A stretch of 13,884 nucleotides of DNA from Pelagibius sp036570545 (GCA_036570545.1 DATCXZ010000088.1:1-13884), one strand, 5' to 3'; positions 1 to 7,182 are shown, counted from the stretch's first letter. The notes: generated from the letters alone by a model not told the origin. Made by a program: numbers and translations.

Positions 1-1
1 C

Positions 2-121
2 CTCGCCCGCGCCGTCGAGCAGCCGGGTGGCCCCGGTGTGGTCACGGTGATGAACGACGGGCCGCTCGGGGAAGCCGTCGAGGGCTTCCTGCAAATTCTC
101 AAGGCGCCCGCCGAGGCCTAA
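2..121 (+). CDS. C-terminal end of an unidentified protein (5' partial)
   Basis: Frame 2 is open from the window edge to a TAA stop at 119-121 and gives 39 residues ending in GFLQILKAPAEA. Codon third positions are mostly G or C, which supports coding. The fragment contains VVTVMNDGPLGEAVEGF, which I do not recognise as the signature of a particular family. The start and most of the gene lie to the left of the window. It converges on the HD-GYP gene, with 48 bases between the two stop codons. The function cannot be assigned from this tail. Confidence 0.6.
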   Translation, partial: LARAVEQPGGPGVVTVMNDGPLGEAVEGFLQILKAPAEA

Positions 122-123
122 AG

Positions 124-148
124 CGGGCAGGCGCGCCTCAGGCGCCCG
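124..148. other. Dyad between convergent genes, possible weak bidirectional terminator
   Basis: CGGGC (124-128) pairs with GCCCG (144-148). The segment between them contains the perfect palindrome AGGCGCGCCT (129-138). It begins three bases after the stop of the partial plus-strand gene and lies before the stop of the minus-strand HD-GYP gene. No T tract follows on either strand, so it is not a classical intrinsic terminator. In DNA this GC-rich it could be chance. Confidence 0.25.
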
Positions 149-169
149 TCGCCACCCTGACCAGGCGTC

Positions 170-3097
170 TCACTCGGCCGCCTGGGGCGACAGATAGTCC
201 TCGATCTTCACCTTATCGATCTGCTCCGGCTCCATGTGGCGGGCGGCATAGTCGCGGTAGATCCCCGCGGACAGGAACAGCGCGAAGATGTCCGGATCGA
301 TGTGCCCGTCCCGCGCCATCCGCGCCATGATGCCGATGGCATCCGACAGCGTCTTGCCCTTCTTGTACGGCCGGTCCGCGGCGGTCAGGGCCTCGAAGAT
401 GTCCGCCACCGCCATCATGCGCGCCACCGGGCTCATGTCGTCGCGCGAGAGCTGCCGCGGATAGCCTTTGCCGTCCATCCTTTCGTGGTGGCCGCCGGCC
501 AGCTCCGGCACCGCGCGCAGATGCCGCGGGTAGGGCAAGGCGGAGAGCATGATGATGGTCTGGATGATGTGGTCGTTGATCTTGTAGCGCTCCTCCGGGT
601 TGAGGGTGCCCCGCCGTACCGAGAGGTTGTGCAGCTCGCCCCTGTTGTAGAGATGCTTGGGCTGCTGCAGCTTGAAGCCCCAGGGATTGTCGGCGGCAAG
701 AACCTCCCGCGGCGGCCGGGGGATGATGTGGTGCGGCCGATCAGCCAGCAGCGGCTCCCACACCGGCAGTCCCGGGACCGGCTGCGCCGTTCTGCGCTGG
801 CGCTCCCCGTGCGCAATGCCGAGCGTGTCATCGAGGGTCCGCAGCCAACCGCGCTCGGCGATGGTCTTCAGTCGCGCAAGCTGCACGTCCTCCATCGATT
901 CGCCGCCTTCGTTGCACTTGGCGACGAAGGCAAAATCGTCGTCGAGCTGCGCCCACCGCCTGTCGCGCAGCTTGGCCGCCGCCTGCGGGTCCGCCCCCGC
1001 CAGGACGGCTTCCAGGCGCTCGATCTCGGCATCCCGCTTCAGGACTTCGAAGCGCATCCGCACCTCGTGGATGCGATCGTAGATCGTCTCCAGCTTGGTC
1101 GCCTTGTCGATCACGAAATCCGGCGAGGTGATCTTGCCGCAGTCGTGCAGCCAGGCGGCGACGTGCACGGCGTCCCATTCGTCCTCGCTCAGCGTGAAGT
1201 CGCGGAACGGCCCGTCCACAGACTCCACCGCCGCCGCCGCCAGCATCTTCGTCAGCTCCGGCACGCGCGCGCAGTGGCCGCCGGTATAGGGGCTCTTGGC
1301 ATCGATCGCCCCGGCAATCAGGGCGATGAAGGCTTTGAACAGATGCTTCTCCGAGACGATGAGCTGACGGGTCTCCAGCAGCACGGCGGCGATGCCCCTC
1401 AGCGCGCCGACCAGGGCGCGTGCGCCGTCGCCGGCGCCCTCCGCATCGAGGAAGAGAATGGCGCCGATCGCCTGGTTCCTGCGGTCGTACAAGGGATAGC
1501 AGAGGGCGCGCTCGAAGCCGGCGTCAGGCGGAGCGACCTCGGCGAGCCCCGGCAGCCGCGTCTCCTCGGCAGCGATGCGGCCTTCCGCGACCTGCCGCTC
1601 CCCCGTCGCCAGCGTCTCGGTCACCAGGGCCGGCACCGGATCGATGGCATCCGGACGCGCCTCCGTCAACCGGATGTGCGCGCCGTCCTTGTGCGCGGCG
1701 ACGACCAGGCCGTCGGCCTGCTGCGGCACCACGTAGAGCACTGCCTTCTCCACCCCCAACACCGCAGAGAGCTCGCCGAGGATGGTCGGCTGCAGCGACG
1801 TGAGATCCCTCTCGCGCGCGATCAGATGCAGCAGGGTGTCGTAGCGGTTCAGGGTGTCCTGCAACGACCGGAAGCTGTCTGCCAGAGCAGACACCTCGGC
1901 GACACGGGAAGTCTCGGTAATCGGCGTCGCATAGTCGAACTCGCGGAAGCGGTTCGCGGCCCGCGTCAGGTGCGCGAGCGAACGGCTGATCGACCAGGCG
2001 GCCAGTAGCGTGGCCGCCAGCGCAGCGATGAACACGACGGCCGCCAGCAGCAGATTCTCACGAAGCGCGCTGCGCGCGGCGGCCAGCAACTCGCGCTCCG
2101 GAATCGTGATGATCAGGCTGAGCATATCGCCGTTGCGCAGGGAGACCGGCTTCCGAAACCCCAGATAGCTGGCGCCGCCGGCGTCATAGCGCACCAGCCC
2201 GTCCTCTGCGCGCTCCATCCGGTTGAACACGCGGACTGCCTGGGCCGGATAGGCATCGACGCCGATCACCGTCGGCTCGCCGCCCGGGCCGAGCGCGGTC
2301 AGGGCGGTGGCATTGTCGGCGGCGATGACGCGGCCGGACGGGTCGACCAGCACCACGTGCGACGACGTGGTCGGCTTCTGCCGGCGCATCACCTCGGAGA
2401 GAGACGCCAGGCTGATATCGGCGCCGACGACGGCGCCCGCCCGCGAGCTGCGCTGGGCAAAGGTCAGGCCAAGCGCACCCGTCGTGTTGAAGACATAGGG
2501 ATCGGTACGAGCGACGCCGGCGGTTTCCAGTGCCTTCAGGTACCAGGGCCGCGTGCGCGGATCGAAGCTGTGCGGGTAGTCGGGCTGCGCCATCTGGCGC
2601 AGCACGGCGCCCTGTGCGTCGAGATGGAGGATGAGGCCGCGGGCCTCGCCGCCCTCCCGGTCGATGCTCTGGATGACGTAGTGGACCTCTTCGCCGACGC
2701 CGAGCAGCCTCCTGTGGCCCTCCGAGCGCATGCGGCGGACCATGAAGAAGTCGCCGTTGGAATAGCCGATGAAATAGGCATCGACTGGGGAGCGAAAGTC
2801 GAGCGCGCGCCTGAACAGCGGGAAGTGCCGGAAGCGGCCTTCCAGCGTGGTCTCTTCGTTCACCTGGTGCTCGCCGATCATCGCGGTCACCAGCTCGACG
2901 GGGGCAAAGACGATGTCGACCGCCTGGCTCACCTCGGCCGCCGATTGCTCGGCCAGCTCTTTCCCGTTGGCCTCGGCGAGATCGACCATGCGCTGGTAGC
3001 CCAGCCAGGTCAGCGCCACGACGGTGACGATGGTCAGCAAGCCGAACAGCGTCGACAGATGGACTACCAGCGGAAAGGAAAACCGCCGCATCGGCAT
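170..3097 (-). CDS. Membrane-bound dCache-HAMP-GAF-HD-GYP signalling protein, predicted cyclic di-GMP phosphodiesterase
   Basis: The 975-residue product has a membrane helix at about 9-33, a periplasmic double-Cache sensor at about 35-340, a second helix at about 347-371, a HAMP linker at about 368-420, a GAF-like domain at about 420-575 and a C-terminal HD-GYP domain at about 585-970. The HD-GYP domain keeps its metal-site signatures: GGHCARV (606-612), HDCGK (651-655), HHERMDGKGYP (870-880) and DIFEALTAADRPYKK (899-913). The family hydrolyses cyclic di-GMP to pGpG or GMP. The spacing from HD to HHE is about 219 residues where about 65 is usual, so roughly 150 residues are inserted. The sensor has R183, W185, Y186, Y201 and D227, spaced like the amino-acid-binding dCache motif. 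The ATG at 3097 is preceded by AAGGAGAG (3103-3110) at good spacing. The gene stands alone; its ligand and its effect on the cell are inferred only from domains. Confidence 0.93.
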   Translation of the reverse strand: MPMRRFSFPLVVHLSTLFGLLTIVTVVALTWLGYQRMVDLAEANGKELAEQSAAEVSQAVDIVFAPVELVTAMIGEHQVNEETTLEGRFRHFPLFRRALDFRSPVDAYFIGYSNGDFFMVRRMRSEGHRRLLGVGEEVHYVIQSIDREGGEARGLILHLDAQGAVLRQMAQPDYPHSFDPRTRPWYLKALETAGVARTDPYVFNTTGALGLTFAQRSSRAGAVVGADISLASLSEVMRRQKPTTSSHVVLVDPSGRVIAADNATALTALGPGGEPTVIGVDAYPAQAVRVFNRMERAEDGLVRYDAGGASYLGFRKPVSLRNGDMLSLIITIPERELLAAARSALRENLLLAAVVFIAALAATLLAAWSISRSLAHLTRAANRFREFDYATPITETSRVAEVSALADSFRSLQDTLNRYDTLLHLIARERDLTSLQPTILGELSAVLGVEKAVLYVVPQQADGLVVAAHKDGAHIRLTEARPDAIDPVPALVTETLATGERQVAEGRIAAEETRLPGLAEVAPPDAGFERALCYPLYDRRNQAIGAILFLDAEGAGDGARALVGALRGIAAVLLETRQLIVSEKHLFKAFIALIAGAIDAKSPYTGGHCARVPELTKMLAAAAVESVDGPFRDFTLSEDEWDAVHVAAWLHDCGKITSPDFVIDKATKLETIYDRIHEVRMRFEVLKRDAEIERLEAVLAGADPQAAAKLRDRRWAQLDDDFAFVAKCNEGGESMEDVQLARLKTIAERGWLRTLDDTLGIAHGERQRRTAQPVPGLPVWEPLLADRPHHIIPRPPREVLAADNPWGFKLQQPKHLYNRGELHNLSVRRGTLNPEERYKINDHIIQTIIMLSALPYPRHLRAVPELAGGHHERMDGKGYPRQLSRDDMSPVARMMAVADIFEALTAADRPYKKGKTLSDAIGIMARMARDGHIDPDIFALFLSAGIYRDYAARHMEPEQIDKVKIEDYLSPQAAE

Positions 3098-3341
3098 AAG
3101 CCCTCTCCTTCCCGGCCAAGCCGCTGACGGCTGTCCGGAATGAGGACTTCATGCCACCGCCCCCGGTGCTGAGGAGAACGATAGGCACAACCCTACCGCA
3201 GATGGAAGGGGAAAGGTTGGAACTAGCGCCGCGTTGCACTTGTCGGTTGTGCTGAAACCCGCCGAGGCCGGGCTTCGTAACTGGGAACAGAACTCAACGG
3301 GCCTTCCGGGCCCGAGCCGCGCCACCACCAGGATGCCCCTA

Positions 3342-3632
3342 ATGTTTGCAGTCGACCTTCCCGTCGCTTCGCTCTACGCCCGGTTCGCCGGACGGGGCCG
3401 TGAGGTCCGACGGACCGCCCGCGCCGGTGAGCCGCAGGACCTCATTCGCCAGGCGCTGGCAGAGATGGTGCCCGCAACCGCCGGAGAAATCTCCGAGGCG
3501 ACCGGCCTCGACTCGTTGGTCACGGAGGCGACGCTGGAGCACATGGCCGCACGTTACCAGGTCATGTTCAACCCGCTCACCAAGCGCTTCAGCCTGCCGA
3601 AGCTGTGGGCGGCGCGCCGCTTCGCGGCGTGA
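3342..3632 (+). CDS. Small protein of unknown function (96 aa)
   Basis: An ORF with strongly GC-biased third positions runs to TGA at 3630-3632. The frame is open from 3234, but the ATG at 3342 is preferred because AGGA (3330-3333) lies 8 bases upstream; ATG 3333 overlaps that site and would have no spacing. From 3342 the protein starts MFAVDLPVAS. Residues about 35-85 (LIRQALAEMVPATAGEISEA and on to NPLTKRFSLPKL) read like a helix-turn-helix with a short wing, a shape seen in small DNA-binding or adaptor proteins. I recognise no named family. There is no signal peptide or membrane helix. It lies 244 bases from the divergent HD-GYP gene and 208 bases before the DUF1194 gene. Confidence 0.55.
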   Translation: MFAVDLPVASLYARFAGRGREVRRTARAGEPQDLIRQALAEMVPATAGEISEATGLDSLVTEATLEHMAARYQVMFNPLTKRFSLPKLWAARRFAA

Positions 3633-3696
3633 CCTCCGCTGCGGCCAGCCGCCTGGGGGAACTGCCCTCCGCCAGCCGCGTTCAATAAGCGCGCAA

Positions 3697-3738
3697 CGGA
3701 CGCTGTCGGCGGGATAGCGTCCGAAATCCCCGCCAGAC
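3697..3738. other. Two interlocking inverted repeats upstream of the DUF1194 gene
   Basis: CGGACGCT (3697-3704) pairs perfectly with AGCGTCCG (3716-3723). GTCGGCGGGAT (3705-3715) pairs with the 3726-3738 segment, with a single bulged C and a bulged A. Each stem uses the loop of the other, so as RNA they would be alternative hairpins or a pseudoknot. TTTT follows at 3745-3748, so the second stem could also be a weak terminator for the upstream small gene. Function unknown. Confidence 0.4.
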
Positions 3739-3746
3739 AGGCGCTT

Positions 3747-3777
3747 TTGCAACCGCCGCGGTTGCAGCAAGCATAGT
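3747..3777 (+). promoter_or_regulatory. Weak promoter candidate with an overlapping dyad for the DUF1194 gene
   Basis: TTGCAA (3747-3752) and CATAGT (3772-3777) resemble -35 and -10 boxes, each matching consensus at 4 of 6 positions, with a 19-base spacer. The perfect dyad TGCAACC (3748-3754) / GGTTGCA (3760-3766) covers the -35 box and half the spacer, where a repressor could sit. The -10 box is about 63 bases before the ATG at 3841. This is pattern matching only. Confidence 0.25.
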
Positions 3778-3840
3778 TAGCGCCGCATTAACCGCTTCTT
3801 TCCACCTCTCTGCTGCAATTCAGCCTGAGGAGCATTCTGC

Positions 3841-4635
3841 ATGCTGTTCAGAACTCTGACTTTTTTCCTAGTCTGCGTCGGCTGCCTGGCGACAGCCGCC
3901 CCCGCTGTAGGGCAGGACCGGGCGGCGGTGCTGGCCTCGCGCGACCATCCGCTGCCGGTGGCAACCGACTTCAATCTCATCACCGCTGTCGATGTCTCGG
4001 CCTCGATCACGCCGCAGGAAGAAGTGCTGCAGTACGACGGCCTCGCGCGCGGCGTCGTCGACGCCCAGTTCCTGGCCCGCATCGCCGAAGGCGCCGAGCG
4101 GCGCATCGGCTTCGCCGCCTTCACCTGGTCGAGCGGCGGCCAGGTGGCGGTCGTCGTGCCCTGGACCGTCATCGCGACCCGCGCCGATGCCGAGCGCGTT
4201 GCGGCCCAGTTCAACGCCGCCCCGCGCCTCGATCGCTCGACCTTCGGCCGCTACGGACCGGCCACCGCCGGCGCCGCCAACCCTGGCGGGGGCATGACCG
4301 ACATCGGCGAGGCGGTCGAGTCCGCCGTCGCGCTCAGCCTCGCCGCGCCCTTCCCCACCCGCCGCTCCGTGCTGAACATTCTCTCCAACGGCGTCGACAA
4401 CGACGGGCCTTCTCCCGACGCCGTGCGCGACCACGCGATCCGTCTCGGCATGACGATCAACGGCATCGTGTTCGGCCCGCGAGCCGATTTGCCCGGCTAC
4501 TTTCGCGACCATGTCATCGGCGGCCCCGGCGCCTTCCTGATGACGGTCAGCGAGCCGGCCGACCTGCCGCGGGCACTGGAAAAGAAGTTCTGGCAGGACC
4601 TGATCGCCGCGCTGGCGGAGCCCTCCGCCGGCTGA
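3841..4635 (+). CDS. Secreted DUF1194 family von Willebrand factor A-like protein
   Basis: The 264-residue product starts with a Sec-type signal peptide (hydrophobic 4-20, likely cut near VG/QD at 24-25), so it should be exported. The mature part follows the DUF1194 pattern: TAVDVSAS (48-55) supplies the DxSxS metal-ion-dependent adhesion motif (D51, S53, S55), MTDIGEA (152-158) the conserved Thr-Asp, and NILSNGVDNDG (179-189) and HVIGGPGAF (224-232) the usual C-terminal blocks. Its length is normal for the family. Proteins of this type are assumed to bind protein partners through a divalent metal, but no molecular role is established as far as I know. GAGGAG (3827-3832) lies 8 bases before the ATG and fixes the start. 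The neighbours do not suggest a partner. Confidence 0.88.
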   Translation: MLFRTLTFFLVCVGCLATAAPAVGQDRAAVLASRDHPLPVATDFNLITAVDVSASITPQEEVLQYDGLARGVVDAQFLARIAEGAERRIGFAAFTWSSGGQVAVVVPWTVIATRADAERVAAQFNAAPRLDRSTFGRYGPATAGAANPGGGMTDIGEAVESAVALSLAAPFPTRRSVLNILSNGVDNDGPSPDAVRDHAIRLGMTINGIVFGPRADLPGYFRDHVIGGPGAFLMTVSEPADLPRALEKKFWQDLIAALAEPSAG

Positions 4636-4699
4636 TTCCGGCCTTCCAGTGGCTGCGATTGCGGGTTCGAGAGGGCTGGCTGGCGCCGCGGCACACCCC

Positions 4700-4705
4700 T
4701 ATATT
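4700..4705 (+). promoter_or_regulatory. Possible -10 element for the GalD-like gene
   Basis: TATATT stands out in the otherwise GC-rich 102-base gap between the DUF1194 and GalD-like genes, 32 bases before the ATG. At the expected distance the -35 position carries TGGCTG (4677-4682), a poor match. The call rests on one hexamer. Confidence 0.2.
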
Positions 4706-4737
4706 AGCCGCCCATCCTTACCTTCCGGGAAATTCTC

Positions 4738-5850
4738 ATGTCCGCTTCGCAGATCGCCATCCCCTGCATCGTCATGCGCGGGGGCACCTCCAAGGGTCCT
4801 TACTTCATGGCCAAGGACCTGCCGTCCGACTCGGCCCAGCGGGACAGCGTCCTGCTTGCCGCCATGGGCTCGCCCGATGCGCGCCAGATCGACGGCCTCG
4901 GCGGCGCCACCACGCTGACCAGCAAGGTCGCCATCGTCAGCCCCTCCAAGCGGCCGGGCATCGACGTCGACTATCTCTTCGCGCAGGTGGAGATCGAGGC
5001 GGCGCGCGTCGACACCACCCCGCCCTGCGGCAACATGATGGCCGGCGTCGGCCCCTTCGCGCTCGAGACGGGCATGGTGAAGCCCCAGGGCGACGTCAGC
5101 CGCGTGCGCATCTATCACGTGAACATCGACGCCAAGGTGGAAGCTGTGGTGCAGACGCCCGGCGGCGTGGTGAGCTACGACGGCGACACCGCGATCGACG
5201 GCGTGCCGGGCACCTCGGCGCCGGTGCAGATGAACTTCATGGACGTTGCCGGCTCGACCTGCGGCAAGCTGCTGCCGACCGGCAACGCCATCGACATCAT
5301 CGAGGGCATTCCGGTCACCTGCATGGACGCGGCCATGCCGGTGATGATCCTCGCTGCCGAGTCAGTCGGCAAGACCGGCTACGAGAGCCCGGCCGAGCTG
5401 GACGCCGACAAGGCGATGTTCCAGCGCATCGAGAAGATCCGCCGCATTGCCGGCGAGATGATGGGGCTCGGCGACGTCTCCGAGAAGGTGGTGCCCAAGG
5501 TCATCCTGCTGGCCAAGCCGCGCCACGGCGGCACCATCACCTCGCGCTACTTCGTGCCACATAAGACCCACGCGGCCCACGCGGTGACCGGCGCCATCTG
5601 CCTGGCCTGCTGCTGCGTGCTGGAGGATGGCGTCGCCGCCCCCCTCGTCGAGCTGCCGGCCGGGCCGCCCTTCCCGATCCGCATCGAGCACCCCTCGGGC
5701 GTGATCGAGCTGCTGCTCGACGCCGACGCCGGCAAGGGCGGCATCACCCTGCGCTCCGCCGGCACCCTCAGGACCGCGCGCAAGCTGATGCGCGGCGAGG
5801 TCTACGTGCCGGCCAGCGCCTGGCCGCAGGCGGCCCAGGCGGCGGAGTAG
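4738..5850 (+). CDS. galD: PrpF-family isomerase, GalD/LigU-like 4-oxalomesaconate tautomerase
   Basis: The 370-residue protein carries the PrpF/GalD signature IPCIVMRGGTSKGPYF (8-23), followed by GSPDARQIDGLGGATTLTSK (44-63), CGNMMAGVGPFALE (97-110), CGKLLPTGN (175-183), GDVSEKVVPK (245-254) and a C-terminal RTARKLMRGEVYVP (345-358). The order and wording match what I remember of Pseudomonas putida GalD over the full length. GalD and LigU convert the keto and enol forms of 4-oxalomesaconate in the gallate/protocatechuate 4,5-cleavage pathway. The fold is that of diaminopimelate epimerase and needs no cofactor; C97 is a candidate catalytic residue. The ATG at 4738 follows a weak GGGAA (4727-4731). 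No other gallate or protocatechuate gene is visible, so the substrate could be a related unsaturated tricarboxylate. Family confidence is high; exact activity is moderate. Confidence 0.85.
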   Translation: MSASQIAIPCIVMRGGTSKGPYFMAKDLPSDSAQRDSVLLAAMGSPDARQIDGLGGATTLTSKVAIVSPSKRPGIDVDYLFAQVEIEAARVDTTPPCGNMMAGVGPFALETGMVKPQGDVSRVRIYHVNIDAKVEAVVQTPGGVVSYDGDTAIDGVPGTSAPVQMNFMDVAGSTCGKLLPTGNAIDIIEGIPVTCMDAAMPVMILAAESVGKTGYESPAELDADKAMFQRIEKIRRIAGEMMGLGDVSEKVVPKVILLAKPRHGGTITSRYFVPHKTHAAHAVTGAICLACCCVLEDGVAAPLVELPAGPPFPIRIEHPSGVIELLLDADAGKGGITLRSAGTLRTARKLMRGEVYVPASAWPQAAQAAE

Positions 5851-5877
5851 CGTTCGCGTCGCGCTGCAAAGGCAGCG

Positions 5878-6005
5878 TGCGTCCTTCGAGACGCCCGTCC
5901 AGGCTTGCGCCCGGCCGGCCTCCTCAGGATGAGGAATGTCTGAGGATGGCATAAAGAACAACCTCATGCTGAGGAGCCCGCGGAGCGGGCGTCTCGAAGC
6001 ACGCA
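5878..6005. repeat. Nested palindromic intergenic repeat between convergent genes
   Basis: The outer arms 5878-5897 and 5986-6005 match as an inverted repeat at 19 of 20 positions (core CTTCGAGACGCCCG / CGGGCGTCTCGAAG). The inner arms CTCCTCAGGATGAGG (5920-5934) and CCTCATGCTGAGGAG (5962-5976) match at 14 of 15. A third perfect stem, GCCCGC/GCGGGC with a 3-base loop, lies at 5976-5990. The wording resembles dispersed palindromic elements I associate with Rhizobiales and related alphaproteobacteria. It fills the gap between the GalD-like gene and the convergent dehydrogenase gene, so it may end transcription from both sides or protect mRNA ends. Confidence 0.75.
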
Positions 6006-6026
6006 GGACAGTGATCCAGCGCCTAA

Positions 6027-6977
6027 CTACGGCTCAATGACGTTGCGCGGGGTGCCGGCGAGGAAAGCGGCGATGTTCTCGGCGGTCTCGCGATAGAAAT
6101 GGGCATAGTTCTCGCGCGATACGTAGCCGACGTGCGGTGTCGCCACCACGTTGTCCAGCCGGCGCAGCGGGTGGTCTGTCGGCAACGGCTCGTGGTCGAA
6201 AACGTCAAGCGCGGCGCCGCCGATGCGCTTGGCCTTCAGGACCTCTAGCAGCGCCGCCTCGTCGATGATCGGGCCGCGCGAGGTGTTGACGATCCAGGCG
6301 TCCGGCTTCATCAGTGCCAGCATCTCGGCGTTCACCAGCCCGCGCGAGCGGTCGCTGAGGCGCAGGTGGATGGTGATGAAGTCGGCCTCGCGGAACAGCG
6401 CCTCCTTGCTGACGGCCGTGACGCCCTGGGCGGCCGCCTTCTCGGCGGTCAGGTTCTGGCTCCAGGCGATCGCGTTCATGCCGAAGGCCTTGCCATAGCC
6501 GGCGACCAGGCTGCCGAGGCGGCCGAGCCCGATGATGCCGAGCGTCGCGCCGTTGAGGTCGCGGCCGAGGCCGACCTGCCAGCCGCCGTCGCGGAACGAC
6601 TGGGTCTCCAGGTCGATGCGCCGGGCGGCGGCCATGATCAGCGCCCAGGTGAGCTCCGCCGCGGCGTGCCCCGACGATGGCGTGCCGCAGACCGCGATGC
6701 CGCGCTCCTTTGCCGCCGCCAGGTCGATCGAGTCGTTGCGGTGACCGGTGGTGACCAGCAGCTTCAGCTTCGGCAGGCGCTCCAGCAGCGCGCGCGGAAA
6801 CGGCGTGCGCTCGCGCATGATGCCGATGATCTCGAAGTCCTGGAGCCGCGCCACCAGGGCATCGCGGTCCGTGAGCGTGTCGCGGAACGCGGTGACGTCG
6901 GCACCCGGCAGGATGGCATTCCAGTCGGCGCAGGCCAGCGCCACGCCCTGATAGTCGTCGAGAAGCGCGATCTTCAT
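6027..6977 (-). CDS. D-2-hydroxyacid dehydrogenase family protein (NAD(P)-dependent)
   Basis: The family reversibly oxidises D-2-hydroxy acids to 2-oxo acids in the cytoplasm. Counting from the ATG at 6977 (316 aa), the Rossmann loop GLGRLG is at about 150-155, the catalytic Arg is in NTSRGP (about R234), the Glu in DVFDHEP (about E263) and the His in TPHVGY (about H282), so the R-E-H set is complete. After the second strand the sequence reads AWSQN, with no acidic residue at the usual NAD-selecting place, so NADP use is possible. A GTG at 6986 is in frame, but the ATG is preferred because MKIALLDDYQ is the usual family start and AGG lies about 10 bases upstream. It is the last gene of the operon, 18 bases after the 59-residue membrane protein gene. 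The substrate is unknown; a product of the transported acid is a reasonable guess. Confidence 0.9.
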   Translation of the reverse strand: MKIALLDDYQGVALACADWNAILPGADVTAFRDTLTDRDALVARLQDFEIIGIMRERTPFPRALLERLPKLKLLVTTGHRNDSIDLAAAKERGIAVCGTPSSGHAAAELTWALIMAAARRIDLETQSFRDGGWQVGLGRDLNGATLGIIGLGRLGSLVAGYGKAFGMNAIAWSQNLTAEKAAAQGVTAVSKEALFREADFITIHLRLSDRSRGLVNAEMLALMKPDAWIVNTSRGPIIDEAALLEVLKAKRIGGAALDVFDHEPLPTDHPLRRLDNVVATPHVGYVSRENYAHFYRETAENIAAFLAGTPRNVIEP

Positions 6978-6995
6978 AGGGGGCACGCCTAAAGG

Positions 6996-7175
6996 CTAGC
7001 GGTTAGTGTCGCCGCTGTCGCTCTTGAACAGCATGAGATAGAAATCGTAGGCCGCCATCAGCGAGACGATCGCAACGACGGCGAGGAGGTCGAGGTTGGG
7101 CACGAAGCCGACGAGGATGGCCAGGAAGCCCACGAGCACGACAATAGCGGCGGCCCCGATGATCTTGTCACGCAA
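6996..7175 (-). CDS. Small two-helix membrane protein (59 aa) with a TTG start
   Basis: A minus-strand frame starting at TTG (7175-7173) and ending at TAG (6998-6996) encodes a protein beginning MRDKIIGAAAIVVLVGFLAI. It has two hydrophobic helices, about 5-25 and 29-50, separated by PNLD, and a charged tail KSDSGDTNR. GGAGG (7183-7187) lies 7 bases upstream, ideal for this TTG. The ATG that overlaps the ribosome site opens a frame that stops after four codons. No other start codon lies between the amidase stop, which is in the same frame, and this TTG. The gene sits 33 bases after the amidase and 18 before the dehydrogenase, so it is cotranscribed. I recognise no family. It could be a small accessory protein of the transporter or a membrane anchor. 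Confidence 0.72.
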   Translation of the reverse strand: MRDKIIGAAAIVVLVGFLAILVGFVPNLDLLAVVAIVSLMAAYDFYLMLFKSDSGDTNR

Positions 7176-7182
7176 CTTGCAT

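Noticed and set aside
236..2008. 590-codon plus-strand open frame opposite the HD-GYP gene
   Set aside because: It is the antisense shadow of a GC-rich gene with complete HD-GYP motifs. Its product is Arg/His/Leu-rich low-complexity text with no recognisable domain.
2184..3239. 351-codon minus-strand frame overlapping the start of the HD-GYP gene
   Set aside because: It is in a different frame over the HD-GYP N-terminus; only its first part lies outside and it becomes Arg/Gly-rich shadow sequence.
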